Source: CAZPAN01 sp964581165
GTDB lineage: Bacteria; Actinomycetota; Coriobacteriia; Coriobacteriales; CADBOM01
Direction: 5' to 3'
DNA: 12,812 nt
Assembly (NCBI GenBank): GCA_964581165.1
Contig: CAZOMM010000058.1
Location: 1-12,812 of the forward strand
Shown here: positions 7,548-12,812 of the stretch, in pieces
Numbering within the stretch: position 1 is the stretch's first letter
Layout: every line of letters begins with the position of its first letter
Notes under the pieces: model-generated
Databases searched by the model: none
The model's input: only the letters and a program-made list of their open reading frames with translations
What the model was told of the DNA's origin: nothing
Position numbers and translations under genes: made by a program

Positions 7548-8549
7548 TTGGCGAGGTCAGAGCGACAAAAAACCAAAATTTTAGAACTTGCGAAAATTTT
7601 TATTAAAGAAACAGACGAAAAACATGGCCTAACAATGCACGACCTGTTGGATCGGCTTGAGCAGCGGGGGATACCAGCAGAGCGTAAATCGGTTTATAGA
7701 GATATCGAGGCTCTTAGGGATTTTGGCCTAGATATTCAGAAAAAGCATGGCGGCAAGACAGGTGGAGGTGTTTCATATCATCTCAAGTCTCGCATGTTTG
7801 ATATTTCTGAACTCTTGTTTATACGTGATGCAGTTCAATCATGTAGGTTTTTAACTGAGAGACAATCTGAAGAGATTGTGGGCAAAATTGGAAAACTTGC
7901 TCCCTGTTCGTATCTTGATGAGTTTTCCGGAAATGTTTTTGTAGACAAGCGTGTTGCCAATGCAAATGACGTAGTTTTAGAAAACGTAAACAAGATCAAA
8001 TCCGCTTTGGTAAAGCGATTACGCATCACATTTAAATACATCACAATAAACACCGATGCCAAGCGTCAACTTAGACACAAAGGTAAGGTTTATGAACAGA
8101 CTCCTGTAACACTAATATATAGCAACGATCTGTACTATTTAGTTACCTTTGATTCTCAGGATGACGACTTTAGAACTTTTAGAGTTGATCGGATGGCGGA
8201 AGTTTCTACGACAGGTACGCTTTCTTCAAGAAATGCCCGCATAGCTAATTTTGACGCTGCAAGATTCCAAGAAAGATCGTTTGGGATGTTCGACGGCGAA
8301 GAGAGGCTTGTGCATTTTAAAGTCAGGCGCAAAGCAATCGATTCGATGGTGGATCGTTTTGGCATTGAATCTATTGTGAAGAAACTCGATAAAGACACAG
8401 TTCTCTTAAGAGCAAATGTTGTGATAAGTCCCGTTTTTTACGGCTGGTTGGCACAGTTTGGGGACAATGTGGTAATTGATGAGCCAGAAGAGGTCAGGAT
8501 CAGATATTCAAGCTATCTAAAAAAGATTTTCAACATTTATTCAGAGTAG
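7548..8549 (+). CDS. WYL-domain transcriptional regulator (DeoR-like HTH)
   Basis: DNA-binding regulator of 333 aa. Residues 1-65 are the winged helix-turn-helix (KSVYRDIEALRDFGLDI at 47-63). Residues 145-220 are the WYL ligand-sensing domain, with the characteristic NDLYYLVTFD (193-202) and FRVDRM (211-216). Residues 220-330 are the C-terminal WYL-associated region. The frame is open back to 7389. I place the start at the TTG of 7548 because GGGGGCGG ends 5 nt upstream and because MARSERQKTKILEL matches how this family begins; the 53 residues encoded upstream do not resemble it. It is divergent from the methyltransferase and convergent with the flavodiiron gene, so no target is implied by position; autoregulation is plausible. 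WYL domains are thought to bind nucleic acid or nucleotide-like ligands. Confidence 0.88.
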   Translation: MARSERQKTKILELAKIFIKETDEKHGLTMHDLLDRLEQRGIPAERKSVYRDIEALRDFGLDIQKKHGGKTGGGVSYHLKSRMFDISELLFIRDAVQSCRFLTERQSEEIVGKIGKLAPCSYLDEFSGNVFVDKRVANANDVVLENVNKIKSALVKRLRITFKYITINTDAKRQLRHKGKVYEQTPVTLIYSNDLYYLVTFDSQDDDFRTFRVDRMAEVSTTGTLSSRNARIANFDAARFQERSFGMFDGEERLVHFKVRRKAIDSMVDRFGIESIVKKLDKDTVLLRANVVISPVFYGWLAQFGDNVVIDEPEEVRIRYSSYLKKIFNIYSE

Positions 8550-8642
8550 AGAAGTGTTTTAGCTGAGGCTAAGAGTTATCAGAAAAACATGACTAGGTCT
8601 CAAACATGAGCACGTCACAAAGTGCCGTCTATGATTAATCAA

Positions 8643-8711
8643 AATGCCCAAGGAGCTAAAAGCCTTTTGGTCTAAATGGTGACTTCGGCTTTAAAAAGCA
8701 CCTTGGGCATT
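8643..8711. terminator. Long palindromic stem-loop between convergent genes
   Basis: AATGCCCAAGG (8643-8653) and CCTTGGGCATT (8701-8711) form a perfect 11-bp stem. Inside it, AAAGCC (8659-8664) and GGCTTT (8687-8692, approximate) can form a second stem. On the minus strand the structure ends in CATTTTGATT, a short U-rich tail, which fits a terminator for the flavodiiron gene. On the plus strand it could also end the WYL transcript. The rest of the 8550-8888 gap holds the repeat region at 8732-8870 and no gene that I can see. Confidence 0.6.
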
Positions 8712-8731
8712 ACTTGTAACTTACATACTTA

Positions 8732-8870
8732 CTCTAGGCTGATAGTCTAGGCTGATTGTCCGCCTGACCCGCTGTTTGCTTAACTGACTGTCTAGCTTGC
8801 CGGCTCTTGCACTGCTGCTTGCCCTGCTGGCTGCCTAGCTTGCTATCTCCTGACCCGCTGCTTGCTTGAG
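8732..8870. repeat. Imperfect CTGNNTAGCTTGC-type repeat region downstream of the flavodiiron gene
   Basis: Words such as CTAGGCTGATAGT and CTAGGCTGATTGT (13 bp each, adjacent) and TCTAGCTTGC and CCTAGCTTGC recur. An 18-bp near-identical pair, CTGACCCGCTGTTTGCTT (8764-8781) and its one-mismatch copy at 8850-8867, also lies here. Spacing is about 13-15 bp but less regular than in the other arrays. Confidence 0.6.
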
Positions 8871-8888
8871 CGCCGCCTTATGTTGTGA

Positions 8889-10070
8889 TTATGCCTGCTT
8901 GCCGAGTCCCTCCAAGATGGTTTTGCGAATCTCGGCTAATCCTTCTTCGTCTTCTGTCCATTGATGTGTGATAGTTCCAAAGTCTAGGCTAAAGCCGCAA
9001 TCTTCCAGCTGCTTTGCAACCTCTTTGGGGCCAAGCGGTGCCCATCCATAAGAACCAAATGGGATACCAATTCTGTTTTTGGGCGAGAGTCCTTTCATGT
9101 AACAAAGGAAGCTCGCCACAGTAGGCATACATCCGCTGTTGAGTGTTGGCGATCCTACAGCAATGTATTTGGCTGGTAAAACCTCGGTGAGGATGTTCGA
9201 AATATGATTGTGTTTAAGATCAAACAATCTTGCACGGATTCCAGCCTCTACGAATGCTTCTAATATCTCAACAGCCATCTGTTCTGTGGTGTGCCACATT
9301 GAGTCGTATACCACGATTGCATAATCGTCTGGCTCAAGCGAACTCCACTTAGTGTATTGTTCCAAAATCTCAGGAATATGGCTGCGCCAGATAACTCCAT
9401 GGCTTGGACAGATCATTTTGATATCTATGCCGCTTAGGGCATCGAGTGCCTTGCAGACCTGCTTGGAATAAGGCATGACGATATTGGCATAGTACTTTTG
9501 AGCCTGATGCAATACTTCGCTCAGGTCATTCTCATCATCAAAATGCTTAGAAGTTGCAAAATGCTGACCAAAAGCATCATTTGAAAAGAGGATCTTGTCG
9601 TATTCGTCGTACGTAACCATATTGTCTGGCCAATGCACCATGGGAGTGTGCGCAAAAGTTAATGTTCTCTTCCCAATCTCTAAAGTATCTCCATTTTTAA
9701 CCGGAAGATACTCATAGGAATCCCCATAGTGAGCAGTAAGGCCTTTTAGTCCATTTGGATCGCTTGTAACGATTTTGGCCTTGGTTGCATGCTTCATGAT
9801 TGCAGGAATTGCACCCGAATGATCCTGCTCAACATGGTTCGAAATCACATAATCGATTTTTGCCAGATCAACAATATCTGAGATTCTGTCAATCATCTCA
9901 TTGGCAAATTTACCCTTACAGGTATCTATAAGGGTGATCTTTTGATCCATGATCAAGTAGGCATTATAGGTTGTGCCTCTTTCGGTGGTATATCCATGGA
10001 AATTACGTTCGTTCCAGTCGATACCTCCAACCCAGTAGATATCAGGTTTTACTTCCATTGCTTTTAACAT
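8889..10070 (-). CDS. fprA: FprA-type flavodiiron protein (anaerobic flavoprotein; O2/NO reductase)
   Basis: Cytoplasmic enzyme that reduces O2 to water and/or NO to N2O, protecting anaerobes. Numbered from the start used here (393 aa), residues 1-250 are the metallo-beta-lactamase-like diiron domain. The ligands His79, Glu81, Asp83 and His84 lie in NHVEQDH, followed by His146 or His147, Asp165 and His224. Residues 253-393 are the flavodoxin domain: the FMN phosphate loop follows VVYDSMWHTTEQMA, then VGSPTLNSGCMP and FGSYGWAP. All expected ligands are present. The frame opens at 10100, but the ATG at 10070 has a perfect AAGGAGGAG Shine-Dalgarno and begins like family members, so it is preferred. 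No rubredoxin domain is fused, so an external electron donor is needed. It is divergent from a CsoR-like repressor. Confidence 0.95.
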   Translation of the reverse strand: MLKAMEVKPDIYWVGGIDWNERNFHGYTTERGTTYNAYLIMDQKITLIDTCKGKFANEMIDRISDIVDLAKIDYVISNHVEQDHSGAIPAIMKHATKAKIVTSDPNGLKGLTAHYGDSYEYLPVKNGDTLEIGKRTLTFAHTPMVHWPDNMVTYDEYDKILFSNDAFGQHFATSKHFDDENDLSEVLHQAQKYYANIVMPYSKQVCKALDALSGIDIKMICPSHGVIWRSHIPEILEQYTKWSSLEPDDYAIVVYDSMWHTTEQMAVEILEAFVEAGIRARLFDLKHNHISNILTEVLPAKYIAVGSPTLNSGCMPTVASFLCYMKGLSPKNRIGIPFGSYGWAPLGPKEVAKQLEDCGFSLDFGTITHQWTEDEEGLAEIRKTILEGLGKQA

Positions 10071-10100
10071 CCGTCTCCTCCTTTTAACGATGTGTTGCAA

Positions 10101-10106
10101 TTTATA
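10101..10106 (-). promoter_or_regulatory. Candidate -10 box of the flavodiiron gene
   Basis: Read on the minus strand, TATAAA lies about 30 bp before the preferred ATG. It would give a 5' UTR of roughly 22 nt carrying the Shine-Dalgarno. No good -35 hexamer sits 16-19 bp upstream, so this is tentative. Confidence 0.3.
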
Positions 10107-10169
10107 AGCTCAATGTTAAATCGCCGTTGACGTAGAGTTAAAGTGCGCTTACAGCTAAAGGCACTCAAC

Positions 10170-10195
10170 AACGATAAGCTTTTCGTTAAAGCTTT
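10170..10195. promoter_or_regulatory. Palindromic candidate operator in the divergent intergenic region
   Basis: AACGATAAGCTTTTCGTT (10170-10187) is an inverted repeat: AACGA pairs with TCGTT around an AAGCTT core, with one mismatched pair. AAAGCTTT (10188-10195) is a second palindrome whose AAGCTT core is 13 bp from the first. They lie between the flavodiiron gene and the CsoR-like gene and could bind a dimeric regulator of either. Nothing links them to a specific protein. Confidence 0.35.
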
Positions 10196-10290
10196 CACTA
10201 AAAACAGTAATTGTGCAATTCTGATTTAACTCAATTTGAAATCGTATTCCTAGTATTTACTTAGTTACGTTTAAGATGTAGGAGTCTTAT

Positions 10291-10318
10291 GTGGATGGTT
10301 GATAGTCTACACATCCAC
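10291..10318. promoter_or_regulatory. Inverted repeat upstream of the CsoR-like gene
   Basis: GTGGATG (10291-10297) and CATCCAC (10312-10318) form a 7-bp inverted repeat around 14 nt, about 95 bp before the repressor start. It could be an operator or a leader hairpin. It does not resemble the G-tract operators usual for CsoR. The remainder of 10071-10413 holds the divergent promoters and no further gene. Confidence 0.3.
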
Positions 10319-10413
10319 TGCATGAACTTGGTGCAGATAGACAAGGTGAACCTGTTCGTTTTTAAGGGGAGTCTGTACAGTTTCGGCGATTTTGAAATAC
10401 AGAGGAGAGGCAA

Positions 10414-10689
10414 ATGAGGCAATGCATGGATTTTGACAATCTGCACAGAAGATTGGCAAAAATCGTGGGCCAGGTTCAGGCTATCAATCGCATGATTGAT
10501 GAAGATGTTCCATGCGAAGATATCCTTGCTCAGATAAATGCCGCCAAGTCGGCTTTGCACAAATGCGGACAGGTAGTTTTAGAGGGGCATATTAAACATT
10601 GTGTACGCGATGGCATAGAGCATGGAGATCCAGACCAGACCATCGCTAGCTTCACTAAGGCGGTAGAGCGTTTTGCCAATATGAATTAG
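10414..10689 (+). CDS. CsoR/FrmR-family metal-sensing repressor, Cu(I)-type ligand pattern
   Basis: All-helical DUF156 repressor of 91 aa, the usual length. Family hallmarks are RLAKIVGQVQAINRMI (13-28) and DILAQINAAKSALHK (36-50). Cys34, His59 and Cys63 have the 25- and 4-residue spacing of the Cu(I) site of CsoR. RcnR/FrmR differ at the last ligand and CstR lacks the histidine, so copper sensing is the best reading. However, the residue before the first Cys is Pro and not the Tyr of well-studied CsoR; Cys4 and Cys51 are extra. The AGAGGAGAGG Shine-Dalgarno abuts the ATG region. No copper ATPase or chaperone lies downstream; the regulator is an orphan here, divergent from the flavodiiron gene. 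It could instead sense persulfide or aldehyde. Confidence 0.88.
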   Translation: MRQCMDFDNLHRRLAKIVGQVQAINRMIDEDVPCEDILAQINAAKSALHKCGQVVLEGHIKHCVRDGIEHGDPDQTIASFTKAVERFANMN

Positions 10690-10864
10690 ATTGTTTCTAT
10701 TTTTCGTTTAAAACCTTCATCTAAAACCGATTTTGGTAGAACCGATTGGATTGGCAGATTCTCAAGTTTCTCAAGTAAATTAACCGCCCTTCTGGGGAGG
10801 ATGTTAAGTATGGGAGCTTGTGATCATTAAGCGTCACTAAGTGTCTTTAACAAGCCCTTCAACA

Positions 10865-10924
10865 AGCATGTCCTAGGTTCAAATCTCCATAAAGCTTATG
10901 GAGGCGTATCTCCTAGGACATGCT
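10865..10924. repeat. Nested palindrome (13-bp outer, 8-bp inner stem)
   Basis: AGCATGTCCTAGG (10865-10877) pairs perfectly with CCTAGGACATGCT (10912-10924). Within it CTCCATAA (10885-10892) pairs with TTATGGAG (10896-10903) around a 3-nt loop. No T-run follows on either strand. Its arm resembles that of the palindrome at 8643-8711. Confidence 0.75.
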
Positions 10925-10934
10925 ATGATTCCTT

Positions 10935-10967
10935 AAAAGGCACCCCGCCACGACGGGCAGCCCTTTT
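10935..10967. terminator. Two-tier hairpin, terminator-like
   Basis: AAAAGG (10935-10940) pairs with CCTTTT (10962-10967), and CCCG (10944-10947) with CGGG (10954-10957) inside it. A-rich before and T-rich after, it has the outline of a bidirectional intrinsic terminator, about 245 bp downstream of the CsoR-like gene. Confidence 0.5.
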
Positions 10968-10975
10968 GAAATTGA

Positions 10976-11010
10976 GAGCCCCGCAGTGTTTGAGTTTTGG
11001 TGCGGGGCTC
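10976..11010. terminator. GC-rich 10-bp hairpin
   Basis: GAGCCCCGCA (10976-10985) and TGCGGGGCTC (11001-11010) are perfectly complementary around a 15-nt loop. The stem is strong but no T-tract follows. Sitting directly after the previous hairpin, the two may act as a double terminator between the CsoR-like transcript and the minus-strand small gene. Confidence 0.5.
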
Positions 11011-11079
11011 AGCCATTCCAACAAGACTGTTCGCTCACCTCCCAACAACACAACTCGAAACAACTAAATAAACTTGTGA

Positions 11080-11095
11080 AAAACCCGTAGGTTTT
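11080..11095 (-). terminator. Short intrinsic terminator of the small minus-strand gene
   Basis: Read on the minus strand, AAAACC, a TACG tetraloop and GGTTTT form a perfect 6-bp stem followed by a further T (GGTTTTTC). It begins 9 nt after the stop codon of the 27-codon ORF. The stem is weak in G+C, but position, UNCG-type loop and U-tract fit. Confidence 0.5.
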
Positions 11096-11104
11096 ACGCT
11101 ACGT

Positions 11105-11188
11105 TTACTTTCGTTGATCCAGCAGGCCGAGGACCTGCAGGATCGTTTCTGCTAAAACTCGTAAGAGTTCGACAATCAAACGAACCAT
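11105..11188 (-). CDS. 27-aa amphipathic-helix peptide, unrecognised; possible type I toxin-like small protein
   Basis: Short ORF of 27 codons plus TAA. The ATG at 11188 has an AAGGAGG Shine-Dalgarno at ideal spacing (8 nt). The peptide begins MVRLIVELLR and ends LLDQRK. Nearly all other residues are Leu, Val, Ile or Ala, and the polar residues R3, E7, R10, E14, Q18 and D24/Q25 fall on one face of a helix, so it should be a strongly amphipathic, membrane-active or coiled-coil helix. It has its own promoter (11259-11287), a structured leader and a terminator (11080-11095). The coding part holds two hairpins: AACTC with GAGTT, and GATCCTGCAGG with its one-mismatch complement. Too short for homology claims. 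It could be a toxin, a leader peptide or a regulatory peptide. Confidence 0.5.
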   Translation of the reverse strand: MVRLIVELLRVLAETILQVLGLLDQRK

Positions 11189-11250
11189 AGGTAACACCTC
11201 CTTCGAAAAGGAGCTGCCAGAAGTGGCGAAGCACCTCTAATACCTATGAT
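11184..11250 (-). promoter_or_regulatory. Structured leader sequestering start codon and Shine-Dalgarno
   Basis: On the minus strand, ATCATAGGTA (11250-11241) can pair over 10 bp, including one wobble, with TACCTATGGT (11193-11184), which contains the ATG of the small ORF. Inside, CTCCTT and AAGGAG (11213-11198) close a TTCG tetraloop and bury the Shine-Dalgarno. GCCA and TGGC (11227-11216) form a further small hairpin. Both initiation elements are therefore base-paired in the predicted leader. Confidence 0.55.
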
Positions 11251-11258
11251 GAACTAAG

Positions 11259-11287
11259 AATCTAAACAAATAACTTGAGGTTTCCAA
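11259..11287 (-). promoter_or_regulatory. Candidate promoter of the small minus-strand gene
   Basis: On the minus strand, TTGGAA (11287-11282) and TAGATT (11264-11259) are separated by exactly 17 bp; each matches four of six consensus bases. Transcription would start near 11252, only a few bases before the leader stem at 11250. Confidence 0.45.
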
Positions 11288-11449
11288 GCTCAATTCAACC
11301 AAGGATTGGGCAATCTTCTAACCCAAATCTAAACGAAGTTCAAATCCCGGAAACTGAATTGCAAGGCATTAATTTTTTGATTTGGAATATTAATTTCGAA
11401 TCAGGCTTGACCTAGGCGGAGGTGTTCCCTTAAAAAGCTATAAAGTTCT

Positions 11450-11473
11450 TGCATAACTACGGTTTTGTATGCA
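11450..11473 (+). promoter_or_regulatory. Leader hairpin before the RCC1-like gene
   Basis: TGCATA (11450-11455) pairs with TATGCA (11468-11473); inside, AC and GT close a TACG tetraloop next to a small bulge. It lies 40 bp before the ATG, presumably in the 5' UTR. A TTGACC at 11407 with TTAAAA 17 bp on (11430) is a possible promoter. Confidence 0.35.
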
Positions 11474-11512
11474 GGAGCTTACGCGTTTGTTTTTCGGTTT
11501 AAGGGGGGGCTT

Positions 11513-12812
11513 ATGTCTGAGTCTAGATACTCCACCTCGTTTAAGAAGAAACCGCTGACCGTCCTCATGGCTCTGGTGTTGCTCGTGGGCATGCTGTCCG
11601 CCCCTGCGCTTGCAGCCGGGGGCGACGCAGAACTCGACATGTCGGAGCTGAACGCTTCGGCGCTTGAAACCCTAGATGAGCAGGGGCTGGAGGTTGTGCA
11701 AGTTTCCCTTGGCTTCGACCATTCGGCCGCGATCACAGAGGACGGCTCCCTGTGGATGTGGGGAGCTAACCACTATGGTGAACTTGGCGATGGCACCACA
11801 ACCAGCAGCTCCACGCCCATAAAGATCATGGAAGATGTCACCCAGGTCTCTCTTGGAGGCTACCACTCTTCTGCTGCGATCACAGAGGACGGCTCCCTGT
11901 GGATGTGGGGGGATAACTCTCAAGGCCAGCTCGGCAACGGCACCCAAAATGACAGCTACATACCCATAAAGATCATGGAAGATGTCGACCAGGTCTCTCT
12001 TGGATTCTTTCACACTGCCGCAATCACAGAGGACGGCTCCCTGTGGATGTGGGGATGGAATTCCTATGGCATACTCGGCAACGGCTCCACAGAAAACAGC
12101 TTCAGGCCCGTAAAGATCATGGACAACGTCGTCCAAGTTGCTCTTGGGGAATACCACTCCGCCGCGATCACAGAGGACGGCTCCCTATGGACGTGGGGGC
12201 ACAACCGCTATGGTCATCTCGGCGATGGTACCACAAACGACAGATACACACCTGTCAAGATAATGGACGATGCCGTCCAGGTCTCTCTTGGGGAACACTT
12301 CTCAGCCGCGATCACAGAGGACGGCTCCCTGTGGACTTGGGGGTATTACGCCAGCGGCCAGCTCGGCGACGGCACGAGAACGATCAGATACACACCTGTC
12401 AAGATAATGGACGATGCCGTCCAGATCTCCCTTGGAGGGTCGTACGCCGCCGCGATCACCACCGATGGTTCCCTGTTGACGTGGGGAAGCAATACCTACG
12501 GTCAACTCGGCGATGGCACCACAACCAGCAGCTCCACGCCCGTAGAGGTAATGGACGATGTCGTCCAGGTCTCCCTCGGATACCGGCACTCTGCCGCGAT
12601 CACAGAGGACGGCTCCCTGTGGACGTGGGGAGAGAACGACGATGGTCAGCTCGGCGATGGCAGCACTAGAACAAGATACTCACCCATAGAAGTCATGGAC
12701 GATGTCGTCCAGGTTTCTCTTGGAATGACGCACTCTGCCGCAATCAAAGAGGATGGTTCCCTGTGGACGTGGGGGAGCAACGACTATAGCCAGCTGGGAG
12801 ACGGCACCACAA
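11513..12812 (+). CDS. Secreted RCC1-repeat beta-propeller protein (3' end beyond window)
   Basis: The first 433 codons of an open-ended gene. Residues 1-35 are a classical signal peptide: KKK at 11-13, a hydrophobic core, and an ALA-A cleavage site near residue 34. From about residue 60 there are eight RCC1-type repeats of the form VQVSLG, then SAAITEDGSLWTWG, then GQLGDGTT, then P.KIMDDV. The repeat period is 49 residues once, then 48 six times. Each repeat should be one propeller blade. Seven blades is typical for RCC1; eight are already visible here, so the protein is larger or holds more than one propeller. An AAGGGGGGG tract serves as Shine-Dalgarno before the ATG. G+C is clearly higher than in the rest of the window, suggesting recent acquisition or separate selection. 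Probably a cell-surface or secreted binding protein; anchor and ligand are not visible. Confidence 0.88.
   Translation, partial: MSESRYSTSFKKKPLTVLMALVLLVGMLSAPALAAGGDAELDMSELNASALETLDEQGLEVVQVSLGFDHSAAITEDGSLWMWGANHYGELGDGTTTSSSTPIKIMEDVTQVSLGGYHSSAAITEDGSLWMWGDNSQGQLGNGTQNDSYIPIKIMEDVDQVSLGFFHTAAITEDGSLWMWGWNSYGILGNGSTENSFRPVKIMDNVVQVALGEYHSAAITEDGSLWTWGHNRYGHLGDGTTNDRYTPVKIMDDAVQVSLGEHFSAAITEDGSLWTWGYYASGQLGDGTRTIRYTPVKIMDDAVQISLGGSYAAAITTDGSLLTWGSNTYGQLGDGTTTSSSTPVEVMDDVVQVSLGYRHSAAITEDGSLWTWGENDDGQLGDGSTRTRYSPIEVMDDVVQVSLGMTHSAAIKEDGSLWTWGSNDYSQLGDGTT
11732..12812 (+). repeat. 144-bp tandem repeats of the RCC1-like gene
   Basis: ATCACAGAGGACGGCTCC or a close variant recurs at about 11732, 11879, 12023, 12167, 12311, 12455, 12599 and 12743. 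The spacing is 147 bp once and then exactly 144 bp. Near-identical words persist at the DNA level, including silent positions, which implies recent duplication or gene conversion between blades. Confidence 0.9.

Larger units (their letters stand above)
10690..11512. other. Hairpin-rich stretch without a conventional gene
   Basis: About 820 bp between the CsoR-like gene and the RCC1-like gene. No open frame of normal size has both a start and a ribosome-binding site. It contains four strong inverted repeats (10865-10924, 10935-10967, 10976-11010 and 11184-11250), the minus-strand small ORF unit at 11080-11287, and AT-rich DNA at 11340-11400. It has no tRNA, rRNA or CRISPR that I can recognise. 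Confidence 0.6.

Noticed and set aside
10261..10560. Minus-strand frame of 99 codons antisense to the CsoR-like gene
   Set aside because: No ribosome-binding site and no family features; the plus-strand gene fits the CsoR family over its whole length.
10874..10890. tRNA-like T-arm word GGTTCAAATC
   Set aside because: The flanking bases cannot form a T-stem or the rest of a cloverleaf; they belong to the nested palindrome.
10831..11066. Open plus-strand frame of about 78 codons through the hairpin cluster
   Set aside because: It has no start codon with a Shine-Dalgarno, spans three strong hairpins and encodes a sequence without any recognisable features.
11672..12669. Long open frames on both strands within the RCC1-like gene
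   Set aside because: They are shadows of the 144-bp in-frame repeats: the repetitive, G+C-rich sequence stays open in several frames. None has a ribosome-binding site, and the plus-strand frame through 11513-12812 explains signal peptide and blades.

Overview
The window is 12.8 kb of bacterial chromosome. The first 11 kb is moderate in G+C and the last 1.3 kb is visibly richer. The gene set is a polar amino-acid ABC importer, an FprA-type flavodiiron protein, a CsoR-family metal regulator, a WYL regulator and a secreted RCC1-repeat protein. Together these suggest an anaerobic or microaerophilic host-associated bacterium. A member of the Coriobacteriia (Atopobium/Olsenella-like Actinomycetota) is my best guess, but it rests on gene content and style only and not on a marker gene.

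Layout. Positions 1-188 hold a hairpin and a degenerate 14-bp tandem array. Positions 189-2290 hold a translationally coupled amino-acid ABC permease (with an extra exported N-terminal domain) and its ATPase. Positions 2314-4497 encode a large two-part glycosyltransferase carrying two in-frame 15-bp repeat arrays. On the minus strand follow a class-3 aldehyde dehydrogenase (4572-5936) and a SpoU/TrmH RNA 2'-O-methyltransferase (6167-7102). A divergent WYL regulator (7548-8549, TTG start) comes next. It is convergent with the flavodiiron protein (8889-10070, minus), and a long palindromic stem lies between them. A CsoR-like repressor (10414-10689, plus) is divergent from the flavodiiron gene. 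About 820 bp without a conventional gene follows (10690-11512). It is dense in hairpins and contains, on the minus strand, a compact unit of promoter, structured leader, 27-codon ORF and terminator. The window ends inside a secreted RCC1-like beta-propeller gene with eight visible 48-residue repeats.

How the genes fit together. The ABC genes are one transport operon, probably downstream of a substrate-binding protein outside the window. The glycosyltransferase points to surface polysaccharide or glycoprotein work. The flavodiiron protein would detoxify O2 or NO. The other genes are single units with no obvious shared pathway.

Two things stand out. First, most gene boundaries in the first 9 kb carry a short tandem array of period about 14-15 bp. 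Each array has its own unrelated consensus, and 15- or 30-bp in-frame arrays of the same kind sit inside two genes. Second, the minus-strand unit at about 11080-11287 has the layout of an autonomous small-peptide gene whose start codon and Shine-Dalgarno sequence are both sequestered, reminiscent of type I toxin mRNAs, although I do not recognise the peptide.
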